Shown here: positions 49,704 through 60,353 of the stretch, piece by piece
How the letters are laid out: every line of letters begins with the position of its first letter
How positions within the stretch are numbered: the first letter of the stretch is position 1
Assembly (NCBI GenBank): GCA_011009095.1
Contig: VTPC01091287.1
Coordinates: 87,073 to 151,072 of the forward strand
Source of the DNA: Ignelater luminosus
Taxonomy: Eukaryota > Arthropoda > Insecta > Coleoptera > Elateridae
Reading direction: 5' to 3'
Length of the DNA stretch: 64,000 nucleotides
Program-made: the position numbers and the translations under genes
Notes under the pieces: model-generated
Database searches by the model: none
Told to the model about the DNA's origin: nothing
Seen by the model: the letters and a program-made list of their open reading frames with translations, nothing else

Positions 49704-50140
49704 GGTAAATGTTCCAGGTACCTCAAAAAAGACATCATCGATCCAGTCATTCAAAGGAATGCCTTTTTTGGCAATTATGAAAATATACATTTGGCATTGA
49801 TAACTGATTCCCGGCGATATATTAGAAAACTTGGGCTTAGGAAGATAATTGAGACTAGATTCAAGCTTAATAAAACTTTTAGGAGATTTGAAGTTCCTCT
49901 GTTTAACTTTAGCTTTCGAGTATATAGATTTAATAAATTGGAATGATTGTAAACTGACGAAACCTCTTGTCTTGTCGGACTAATCTGACGAAGAAGTGAA
50001 GAAAATGGTACACACCGGAGAAACACCTGATTTTCCACGTTTTCCTTATCATACTCAGGCACTGGAGAGGTGCGTCAAGACTGTCACGGAAGCCGTATCA
50101 GTCATGTCTGGATCTGAAGCTAGGGATGATTTTATCTTTT

Positions 50141-51446
50141 GAAAGTTGAAGTCTCGAAATTTTATGCCAAAGTTTAACACTAAAAAGGACTAAAAACTCG
50201 TAGGCTGAAGTCGATACGCAGCCGCCTCTTCGTGGTGACTTTTGGGTAGTATTTGCTTAATATAAACAAATATGAGCTAAGAATTGCTTTTTTCTACTTT
50301 TAGTTACTTTGTATTTAAATTGTAAAACTTTGACGCCCGTGCGGCATCGGAAAACGAATGAATTAACATAAGAGTTTATTACTAGTAGTTTAGTTAAGTT
50401 TCACCCTAGTGATGAGCTGACATCTGTCTGTGATTGAAGTGGCTATGATTCAGCTTGACTTGATTGGAGAAAATCTAAGAACCTTGGTCAATTTCCAATT
50501 TTTCATTTCATTTACGTTTTTGCTTTCCCCTTTAGTTTTCTATTCAAAGATATCTGAGTTTTCCCTTTGTGCTTTTCTCGCTTTTTTATTTTTGTTCGGT
50601 TTTGCTTTCTCTTAGTATTCTGGTTCTTCCTATAGGCCAGTGTTTTTCAAACTATTCTCTACGGAGTAGTGACGCTCTTAAAGGCTACAGCAGTAAATTA
50701 AGCAAATACGAAAATAATGCACCAGGCCAGGTACAAGTCTCACTGTTGATATATCTTGGTCTTTGCAGGAGAGTCGAAGTCAGGCTTTTTGGACCGATCC
50801 CAACCGAGTGGTTGCCAGCTTCAGGCCAACCATGTTTGTTTTGTTCAGTTTTTGCATTAAATTTTTCCCAAAGTAACTGATTTCTTTTACTATCGAGCAT
50901 AATGCAGTTTTGTGTTTGATTTTAATAAATCTTAAGCATTAACAAAAGTTAACTAATAAATTTTGCAAATAAAATCCTTATTGGAAACTGGTTTTTTAAA
51001 ACAAAAAATAAAAGAATACTTAACTTTTTCCGAATCCATTTTACAAATATACTCTTATATGGCCATAACAAGAAAATTAAAGGTATGTGACAATGTAGGA
51101 CAGTGGTGTGTTTGCGGCTGTGCTGGCTTGTGCTGAAGGTAGTGGAAGCGCAGACACAAAGATTTTAAGTGTGTGTTAAGACAAACATGGGCAGTAGTTT
51201 ATCATTTGGTAGTGAGGAAAGCGCCTTTGGTGTTGAGCGTTGTTAAACTTCAGGTAGTCCGACGACTGGTTCGTGAGATATACTGTTCCGACATTTTTCT
51301 TTACCAACGGAGAACCCTTAGTGAAAATGAATCCTCTCATGTTATTATACAAAAAAATAAGAAAATCGTATTCTGTGATTATTAATTCTAAGATTATATT
51401 TATTCTCTTCTCAACAAAAATCATAAATACTTGAGACAAGATTATA
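50141..51446. other. Intron sequence without recognised features
   Basis: No gene or element seen. Short open frames only. Confidence 0.4.
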
Positions 51447-52428
51447 CAGTGTGTCCAAGATAAGGATGCACAGCATGAGGATCTTGGAAATGGTAAGAGA
51501 TACAGCATCGGTTAAATGGGATGAAAATTGACTATTTATAGTTTGCAAAATCTACATATCTTGGATAGTTTCCGAGATATTTAAAAAAAAGTAGATTTCT
51601 CTATCTTTGTTATTATTTCTTCTTTCCTTTATTTGAAGCGATATCGGAAAACTAAAACCACTTTTCCATTGCCACTTTTTCTCTCTATTAAAATACGCTA
51701 ACAAAATTCCTGTACAACGTTTCGGTTTAAAGTAACCATCATCAACCTCATTTTTTTAAATTTAAAATTGTTTTGAATAGCTCTGGTTGTCACAATTCTA
51801 ATGATGTAAACATGATAGGGTTATTTTGATTTTGATTTTTTTGTGTCGAATGCTACTGTGACCAACTGTAATAATTCCTGTTCATCTTCAAGATTTTGGT
51901 TGAGCCCATGATTCTTGACATAACCCCAGAGGAAAGAAATCTAACGGTGTTAGATCAGGTGATCGTGCAGGCCAGGGTACTACAGAATGCATTCATTTAT
52001 AGCATAAGAAATCAAAATAACTCTATCATGTTTACATCATTAGACTCGTGACAACAAGAGCTATCCAAAATAATTTTCAATTGTTTTTCTGCCTATTTAA
52101 AAAAATGAGGTTTATGATGGTTACTCGAAACCGAAACGTTGTACAGGAATTTTGCTAGCGTGTTTTAATAGAGAACAAAAAGTGACAATGGAAAAGTGGT
52201 TTTAGTTTTCCGATATCTCTTCAAATAAGTAAAAGAAGAAATAATAACAAAGATAGAGAAATCTACTTTTTTTTTTAAATATCTCTGAAACTATCTAAGA
52301 TATGTAGATTTTGCAAACGCCGACAAAAAGGTCCTATAGATAGCCAACTTTCATCCCATTTAACCGATGCTGTATCTCTTACCGTCTCCAAGATCCCCCT
52401 GCTGCGCATGCTTATCTTGGACACACTG
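51447..52428. mobile_element. 982-bp palindromic element with a transposase relic in its centre
   Basis: The left tip is CAGTGTGTCCAAGATAAGGA; the right tip, read inward, is CAGTGTGTCCAAGATAAGCA. The arms are about 390 bp each and pair through blocks such as CCTGTACAACGTTTCGGTTT (about 51710) and its partner near 52150. The centre (about 51840-52000) carries the relic of a DDE transposase on the minus strand. TA-rich flanks are present but I cannot settle the exact target duplication. Confidence 0.85.
51845..52000 (-). pseudogene. Relic of an IS630/Tc1-like transposase C-terminus
   Basis: From about 51998 downward one frame reads VPWPARSPDLTPLDFF and the next LWGYVKNHGLNQNLEDEQEL. This is the conserved third catalytic Asp region (PARSPDLTPLDFFLWG) of IS630/Tc1-type transposases, split by a frameshift. 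Only about 50 residues survive between the palindrome arms. Confidence 0.75.
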
Positions 52429-52919
52429 TGTATTACCAGCGTTTGTATTTTATAATGTAAGTAGTTGTCCGGATAGCTATACAGAATAATATTATCATTT
52501 GGATAGTTAAATCTGACTTTAAACCGGAACAACAAAATTTATTTCTTTTGGATTGTAATTACCCTTCTCTAGGTAGAAGATTTCTTCAACGGTTAGTCAT
52601 TGCCCTTCAATGTACGTTTTATAAATTCTTGACATTTTGCAAATGAAAGCGTTCTTGAAAAGAAGGAATTTTCGAAAAATAAGATTATATGGTCATAAAC
52701 TCATAACTTCATCAGACAAAGCTACAGTTCTTTTGACCTTCAAGTAAAATATTAAATATAAAAATTCAAAACTTATTTTCAAGGTATAAAGATAAACGAT
52801 GTTCAGTTTATAGAATTTACTAATTTAGATAAACAAATCTCTTTCCCTTTAAATTTCAATACATATGAAAAAATCATTAGTTATTTCAAAACTGTGTAAA
52901 CGAGCTGAGATAATACATA
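52429..52919. other. Short spacer between two elements
   Basis: Nothing recognised. Confidence 0.4.
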
Positions 52920-54210
52920 CGAGGGCTGTTTGACGGAAGCGTGACTTTCCGCTAGATGGCGCTGATATCGGTAAATCGAAAACATTAGCATATACGTCAG
53001 TCTTTTAGAGGCTTAACCTCCAAATTTCATGTCAATCTGTGAAATAGTATACATTTGGCAGTCATAGAAATCAATCAAGTTTGTGCTATTTTGTAAATAT
53101 GGAAAAACGTGAATTTCGTGTTTTAATTAAACATTATTTTTTACGTGGAAAAACAGTGAAAGAAACTGAGGAGAAATTATGGAAATATTACGGTGAATCT
53201 GCTCCATCGCATGGAATGGTTTCCAAGTGGTTTAATTCATTTAAAACTGGCCGTATGAGCACTGACGATGGTGAACGCCCCGGGCCCTTACAAATGGTCA
53301 CTACTAAGGAAATCGTTGACAAAATCCATAATATGGTAATGGCTGATCGACGTTTGAAAGTGCGCGAGATAGTTGATGCTGTTGGCATCTCAATCGAACG
53401 GGTGCATAATATTTTACACGAACATTTGTATATTAAAAAGGTATCAGCAAGATGGGTGCCGCGATTACTCACAGTGGACCAAATGAGAATTCGTGTTCAA
53501 CCTTCAAATCAATGTTTGGTCATGTTACAACGTAATCCAGTTGAGTTTTTTCGCCGATATGTGACTGTTGACGAAACCTGGATCCACCACCATACCCCTG
53601 AGACAAAGGAACAGTGAAACAATGGATATCACCAGACGAACGTGCACCAAAGAAGACTAAAATTGGTCACTCGGCTAATAAGGTCATGGCGACTATTTTT
53701 TGGGATTCTAAAGGCATAATCCATATTGACTATTTGGAAAGGGGTAAAACAATAACTGGCCAATATTATGCTGATTTATTGACCCGTTTTGATGTTATCT
53801 TAAAGAAAAAACGCCCACATTTGGCACGTAAGAAAGTGCTCTTTCATTACGACAACGCCCCATCTCATTCATCTGCAATTGCAACCGCTAAATTGGTACA
53901 ATTACGCTACGAACTGCTTCCCCATCCACCATACTCACCGGATCTGGCCCCAAGAGACTTTGTTTATTTCCGAATTTGAAAAAATCTCTCGCAGGAAAAA
54001 AATTCGCATCAAATGAAGAGGTTATTGCTGCAACGCAGGCCTATTTTGACGAGTTGCCAAAAGAACATTTCTCAGAAGGCTTAAAGAAATTGGAAAGTCG
54101 TTGGACTAAGTGTGTAGCACTTGAAGGGAACTATGTTGAAAAATAATAAAAAAAATCTAGGCTAAACCTGTTCTTTATTGAAATGTCACACTTCCGTCAA
54201 ACAGCCCTCG
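52920..54210 (+). mobile_element. Irritans-subfamily mariner, full length
   Basis: Tips are CGAGGGCTGTTTGACGGAAG and its complement at the right end, with a few mismatches further in (GCGTGACTTTCC against GTGTGACATTTC). TA duplications flank it at 52918-52919 and 54211-54212. The length of 1291 bp is that of Himar-type elements. Confidence 0.93.
53099..54147 (+). pseudogene. Mariner (irritans, DD34D) transposase with two frameshifts
   Basis: The start MEKREFRVLIKHYFLRGKTV at 53099 matches the irritans N-terminus; an in-frame ATG 18 bases upstream is unlikely to be the real start. The DNA-binding part (SAPSHGMVSKWFNSFKTGRM), WVPRLLTVDQ and the first catalytic Asp (VTVDETWIHHHTPE) are in the first frame. 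A one-base loss near 53612 shifts to the second frame, which has KVMATIFWDSKGIIHIDYLE, the second Asp (LFHYDNAPSH) and the third (YSPDLAPRDF), with 34 residues between them. Another one-base change near 53970 shifts to LKKSLAGKKFASNEEVIAAT and the end, LEGNYVEK, at 54147. All three Asp codons survive, so only small indels disable it. Confidence 0.92.
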
Positions 54211-57033
54211 TACATAGGTAGAAAATATTAAAACATTTCTTGGTTATGTTTATAATCTAAAATCTGGTCAATTAAACTGATTTACTATTTCAACAGAATT
54301 ATAGAAAACTAAAAGAGAATAATCACACAAAAACAAAATAGATTGTAAACAACTAATTTCTAATATTTTTACTACCATATTTATTAAGTAACATTCTTTT
54401 GTAAATTATTTATCTTCGCGTTTCAAGGAAATAGGCATCATATTTACTTTTACGCATCAAACCACTTCCTTTCAAATTTTCTTTTGTCTCTGATTGTATG
54501 TAAGAGTGTACTGATAAATTAATGTGAAATAAACTTTCTAGAAATGCGTACTTAACAATCTCATAAAAATCTGTCTAATCGTTATTGTACAGCTTCGCAT
54601 ATTTGAAGAAATGAAGAGTTAGGAAAAGACCATTTAAACAAAAATCGTAGGTGGGTTTTATTAACATCCGCATGTGTTGTTATACAACAATAATTTTGTT
54701 TTGTCATGCTTTTTTGTCACAAAAATTCCAAATGCTGCGCTGGTGTAAACACTAATTATAGCGGTTAGCTTTATTAGTTTGATTAATTTCAATAAATGCA
54801 TCTGTAAATGGAACGGCTCGACCACATGTAATATTATTGTTAGTAATAGTTTGACCACATGAACTGACCGCTATAATATTGCTTGTTCATGGATGAGTAA
54901 TTCGAATGGTTTTTCTTTCGACTTTAATAATTCTTTGATTTTATTTACGTCTACTTATTGACTTTATAAAAGGATAATAAAATTCGAAAACGAAGTGATC
55001 ATTGTTTAGTTTAGAAATCCACTTAGAAAACGTGTGAAGTAAGACGCATAGAACACTAATTAAAAGGTAGGCTAATGCTCTCGTGACAGTAGGCGTGAAT
55101 ACCATTTTGTATTGGAAACACTAATGGAAATGTTTTATTTACAAACAGACTTAATTGAAGCAGCTCGGTTTCCTTGAATACCTAAAAATATACATCACTT
55201 ACGCTATCGACAAGGATGAGAATTTCTCACAACACTAACTACAAATGAGCAGTGGTGAGCAGAATCTTTCTTGCTTATGTTTATCTTTAACCTTTCTGAA
55301 TGACAACGAGTACTTGAAAATTAACTTTTCATTAAAGTCTTAATTATGTTAATTTCTTGGCCTGATAATAGTGGTACTGGTGTTACTCAATATAAGCAGG
55401 TTATAAGTAGTACTTATGATTTTCACAGGGTGTTATTAAATTAAGTGACTATTTTTAAGATTATACCTATAATATAGTATGTCATAACACGTAGAAAGAG
55501 CAATACCTAGAATGTAAAATAACTTACAAACATGGCATGAACTTCAAATTAAATGTTTGTTTTATCTTCAGGCAAAAACCTGACAAAGTTTGCATAACAT
55601 TATCGTTACCTAGCGTTCTTTTCAAACCTGTCCGTTCGTTTTTTGCTTGTTATTTGTTACTTCTCGTATGTACATAGGTACATGATGTTTTGATTAAATA
55701 TTAGCGATAATGAATTCTATTGAAAATTAATTCTTGTAATAGAAATATTGATATCCAGAAGTTTAATACCAAAAACAAACAACAAAATAAAAAGGAACTT
55801 ATTGATTTTAATAATTTATTGCAGTTGAAGGTCTTGATTAAATTTTCACAATTAATGGGTATACACAACAATTTATTTCGTTAGTAAACCATAAATTTTT
55901 ATCTCTTAAAATATAAAAATTCCAAACCTTGTGAGTTATCGTATTGTTGAACTGAAATTGATTTTTCTCCACACTCAAGGGCAGTAATTTCACGCAACGT
56001 TTTGGAAGCTGCCCTTACTTTTGCCTTCAAGCGTGTGTTGGTCTCGTAAGATTAATGAAATAGAGAATCCGCCTTTACGCACTTTCACACAGTAATTACA
56101 TTGTACACTAATCCGCAAGTTAAAGAGAACGTACTGCAAATAAAGAATAACCTGAAAACTAACGAAGGGAAAATCAAAAACCATTTATATAATAATCTTT
56201 AATGACTTTTACGAGCTGTTTGGATATTTCGTAGTAGTAGTTGTTGTAGTCAAGTACATCAAACATACTAGTAGTACTTCAAAACTTTAATGCAAAAATC
56301 GATTAGATCAATATTAATATGATTAGCTAATAGTTCTTGAAAGTACATGCATTGTATAAACTTTTAGATCCTTTTATTTGATTTGATGACCAATCTACTG
56401 TCTGAAAAATTTTCAAGTAGTCGACTAGCTATCATTGGCAACCTATAAAAATATTTTGGAAAATAAAGATCCAATTAGAACCGAAACTTTTGTTTGGGGG
56501 CAAAAAAGACTTATTATTCAGAACTTATTCAGAATATTTAGTTACACAATTAGTTGTCAAAAAATTAATGACACTACATGCTCCATAAAATTATTGATAC
56601 CCCCTGTATAACTCATTAAATCCTTCACTTAGATTTTTTCACTTTTTGCAGTCCCTTCATGTCTGCATTTTAAAGTGCAAAAGTCGGAACGCACAGCTTT
56701 TTCCTTCTTTAGAAATTCTACGTATTGCAATTGCTTATAATATTTACGGGAATTGGTGAATCGTTCTGAATTTTCAGCCAGCTTATTGAGTAAGTTGGAA
56801 GGTGACACCACAAACAAACTAAGATCACCATTTCTTCTACACCATGTACGTTGAACATCCGTTCTTAAATACTTTTATGCATTTCAGAGCTTTCTCTGAC
56901 ATGAACACTATAGACCTTTAGAGATCTGAAGAACACAAACATAGTGTAAACACCAACTGAAATTTTTAGAAAAGAGTATACTTGGAAGAAGGTCTTCTAT
57001 GAAGTTAGTCTCATTTTGGAAATTGCAGCGACT
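54211..57033. other. Intron sequence without recognised features
   Basis: No gene or complete element supported. A motif like a solo transposon tip (ATACCCCCTGTATAA) lies near 56598. Confidence 0.4.
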
Positions 57034-57168
57034 ATAGAGTGAGTTACTGTAGTTCAATTACACCAAACTTATTTCTTGGATATATTGCAGTTCTTTCTCA
57101 ATTTGTTCTGTTTTAAATCCATCCACTGTAGCTGAATTATATGTTTCTCTGCTAGTAGATTTGCTTCA
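57034..57168. repeat. Direct repeat, copy 1
   Basis: Matches 59442-59589 almost base for base (from ATAGAGTGAGTTACTGTAG to TAGATTTGCTTCA). It lacks a 13-base segment, AAACAGGTTTCTT, that is present in copy 2. Confidence 0.9.
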
Positions 57169-59441
57169 CAAAGTTTCATTCTAACAATGTTATGTAGTCT
57201 TGTTCTAATATTTACAAAAGAATTAATTTTACGTGAAGCTACCTTGATGTCATTTTCATTATTGTTATAACCTTTTTACTATTTTTACAACGATGTTTTC
57301 TGGATTCCATTGATTAATTGCAAAAAATATTTTCTCTTTGTTTTCTTTCACTATTCTTCAAGTATTGTTTCCATCCGTCTCTGATTTACAGCCGAAACTA
57401 AGTATACCCTTGATTTCACAATCAAGTATCATATATCAATCATTCTTGATCCAGAATAAAAGAAGAGTGGACCAATGGAACATTTGATGCCTCCAATTCC
57501 AAACTTGATTTATTGAAACTCATCTTTTAGTCAAATTTTCTTCTGTTCTTCAGGAAGTTTTACATTAGGACCTTCTTGCATTTTTAGGAAGCTTTCTGAG
57601 AACTGTTAACTATTCATGAAGAAAAGAAGAATTTTTTTATTTGAAATAGTTAAACTAAAAATTTTTCTATTAAAAAAAACTTAATTGTCTAATCTTTAAA
57701 GGAAATTCCTAACAACATTATGTATGTCATTGACCAAACCACTTCCTTTAGAATTTATTTCAAACAGAAACTAAACAATTATTATGAATACAGAAGTCAC
57801 AAATATGATTCAAGAACTAGTATCTGTAGTGGCTTAGATTTCTACTGTCAAATTATTTTTACATTGTTATTTGCATTTGCACAAAAAGCAAACAATAGAT
57901 CCAAGTGCATCAGCATGAAGGTTCTGTAATAAGAGATCCTCTCATAAAAAGTTTAAGTACTGTGGCATTGGATTTCTTCATTGTTTTAAAAAAATTTTCA
58001 CACTGGCTTTTTTTATAATTTTACAGTTTTTATAATATAAATTAAATGACAATTTAGGTAATTATTGCAAGGTTAAAAAATGTGGGTGTTTGGGAAAACA
58101 GAAATTGAATAGAATATACAAAATTAAAGTTAACACTAAAATATTAGCGTTTCCAGAAATTATTATTCCGGTATTGTAAACTGTAAGTTTTAAACACTAA
58201 ACTTACCTGCTGCCGATTGAACTAGGTAGATTCATTAATGGATTGGTTTTTTTACTTAGAAGAATTCAAACCGGAAATAACCTCAGCATTTTTGTTGTTA
58301 GGTGCTTTCATACATTTATGCTCGTTTGATTAATGAAAGGTACAGATGCTACATAATATATTTACCCCTCTTGAAACACTCACCTATGGCATCATTTCCA
58401 AAGTATGTTGTTACCTGTATCTATTTTATATCATGATACTTCAATTTAATTTTTTCTTTGTTTTATCTGTAATTTATCGATTTAAATTCAAAATATAACC
58501 TACCTCAAGGAAATAGTAAATCATATTTAAACCTTGTGGTGTGATACTTGTTAAATATTCATTACACTGTTATGTGAATCCTAACCACTTGCAGAGGTTG
58601 TATCTATAATGCATTAAGTATTATCAAAACAGTTTGGTTTTAGCAGTAGTTAGAGAAAATCAGTAGCTTGAGTTTTTAATTTCCTAGAATACACCGTTTT
58701 ATTATAATTTAGAATTTTCTATTACAAAGATTCTTTTGTTTATATATACAAGGTGTCGCAGAAAACGCGAGACACTCAGGTTTCCTTTTTCTTGTACATC
58801 CACCACCGTACAAGACAATACCTCTACTTCAAGCGAGTATGCAAATATCACTTTTTGATTCTCATACATCAACTATATTTCATGAAATAAACTAGACATC
58901 ATAGCTGCAAATTCTAAACAGTTGCTCCGGTGTTATAAATCTTCAGTTGGTACTATACATAATAGTATTGAAGCCTAAAATGACTTTTGCATACTGTTTG
59001 CAAAAGAGCTTTTGTATTCAGAATGCAGAAATTAAAAATTGATCATTGATAATTACAATTAAGTCTAATGTGACAAGTTATAAGAAAAAAGGACGTTGCA
59101 GATTTTATTAGAAACAGTCTAAGCACTTTACAAGATTTTAGAGTAGTAGTCAGACTTTACCTAGTATACTCGGGAAACAATGGTATATTTTGACCTACAG
59201 CCTTTGCAGTTCACCTACTCGCAAAATAAAGCTAAAGGTCTACACGAAATCCATTCAATGTTGAACATCTAGAATGTAAGCTAGGAATATCATGGCTATA
59301 TTCAGATGATATACAGCGTAGGTATGATTTAACTTTTCAAACTCTGGTCATATAACATTGGTCAACATGACTTTTTTTTATTATATTCTATTAGGTGCTC
59401 CGTGTCTGCTTAAGTATGTTAATTCTTACACTACGTTTCAA
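57169..59441. other. Sequence between two direct repeats, no gene recognised
   Basis: AT-rich. A sequence like a transposon tip (ACAAGGTGTCGCAGAAAACG) begins near 58749 without a partner. Confidence 0.4.
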
Positions 59442-59589
59442 ATAGAGTGAGTTACTGTAGTTCAATTACACCAAACTTATTTCTTAAACAGGTTTCTTGG
59501 ATATATTGCAGTTCTTTCTCAATTTGTTCTGTTTTAAATCTATCCACTGTAGCTGAATTATATGTTTCTCTGCTAGTAGATTTGCTTCA
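59442..59589. repeat. Direct repeat, copy 2
   Basis: Second copy of 57034-57168. It ends within ten bases of the start of the recognisable coding relic at 59596, so the repeat may belong to the same element. Confidence 0.9.
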
Positions 59590-59595
59590 TCAATT

Positions 59596-60353
59596 CCTAT
59601 TGGGTACGCAGTTCACAAAAAGGAAACTTATGAAAACATGGCACGACTCCGTGAAAAACTTCAGTATAAAAAGTACACTTGGTATATTAGTGCAGACCTT
59701 AAAGTGGTAGCTGTTCTACTGGGATTACAATTAGGATACACCAAGTACTGCTGCTGGCCACTCAGGAAGCAGTACATACCAGATGACAAAAACGTAACGC
59801 ATTAGTCGAACCTAGTAAGATTCTACTTCCACCTTTACACATTAAGTTAGGATTGATGAAAAACTTTGTTAAATCAATTAATAGAGAAGGTTCGGTGTTT
59901 TTATATTTAAAGCAAAAGTTTTCCCATCTCAGTGATGCCAAGATTAAAGAAACAAATTGTGTGGGCCCTCAAACTAATGTGTTAATGAAACATCAAGATT
60001 TTGAAGATTTACTGAATGCCAGAGAACTTGCAGCATGGAGAACATTTAAAGCACTAGCACAAAACTTTCTAGGAAACAGAAAATCTGTAAACTACGAAGA
60101 GCTAGTAAATGATCTTTTGAAATCATATCAAGCGCTAGGTGGTAATATGAGTTAAAAAATACATTTTCTTCATTCTCACTTAAGCTTCTTTCCTCCTAAC
60201 CTTGGCAATGTTAGCAATGAACATGGGGAACGTTTTCATCAAGACATATCGTCCATTGAGAAACGTTACCAAGGAAAATGGAGCAACGAGATGTTAGCTG
60301 ACTATTGTTGGACATTGGTTTCAGAAACAAAAGAAATGTCAAATAAACGATAA
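59596..60353 (+). pseudogene. Unnamed repeat-family gene with EHGERFHQDI motif, 3' part, broken
   Basis: The relic begins IPIGYAVHKKETYENMARL, then ISADLKVVAVLLGLQLGYTK and YCC. The family's next stretch seems deleted and the frame resumes WPLRKQYIPDDKNV. A frame change leads to KILLPPLHIKLGLMKNFVKS, then FSHLSDAKIKETNCVGPQ, AWRTFKALAQNFLGNRKSVN and LLKSYQALGGNMS. A TAA, probably an altered Leu codon, interrupts it at about 60153, and the frame goes on with KIHFLHSHLSFFPPNLGNVS and NEHGERFHQDISSIEKRYQG to a stop at 60351-60353. I recall this as a multi-copy, uncharacterised insect family. The CC, H and acidic motifs could be a nuclease fold, but that is not shown. The N-terminal half is absent. 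Confidence 0.7.

Larger units (their letters stand above)
47716..50140 (+). mobile_element. Second, older copy of the TAGGGYGGA-tip element family, interrupted by a mariner
   Basis: The tip TAGGGTGGAACTTAAAAACG at 47716 resembles the inner-read right tip of the 2146-5227 element (TAGGGCGGACTGAAAAATGA). The following about 60 bp, including TAATAGTG, also align loosely. The same gene family follows in the plus orientation. The right tip is not recognisable beyond 50140, so the right limit marks the end of the gene similarity. A mariner at 48437-49703 splits it. Confidence 0.6.
47960..50140 (+). pseudogene. Second copy of the RPLQW-type gene, split by a mariner
   Basis: From about 47963 the frame reads TRLKRPLQWITCLLHAYELS and FRHLLQHLDGQTTDPKEF, colinear with the minus-strand gene at 2.8-4.6 kb. 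C-L-L-H again stands in the Cys-x2-His position. After the mariner (48437-49703) the same frame family resumes with SRYLKKDIIDPVIQRNAFFG, YENIHLALITDSRRYIRKL, FRRFEVPLFNF and, after frame changes, DFPRFPYHTQALERCVKTVT and EAVSVMSGSEARDDFIF. The family's C-terminal segment is therefore better preserved here than at 2.8 kb. Many stops show a long-dead copy. The mariner lies just before the conserved DPVIQRNAF motif. Confidence 0.72.

Noticed and set aside
53081-53098. Upstream in-frame ATG of the irritans transposase
   Set aside because: Family proteins begin at the MEKREF-type methionine at 53099; the six extra codons are not conserved.
56560-56620. Possible solo transposon tip (ATACCCCCTGTATAA)
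   Set aside because: No partner and no coding relic nearby; too short to support.
58745-58800. Possible transposon tip (ACAAGGTGTCGCAGAAAACG)
   Set aside because: No inverted partner found in the next 2 kb.
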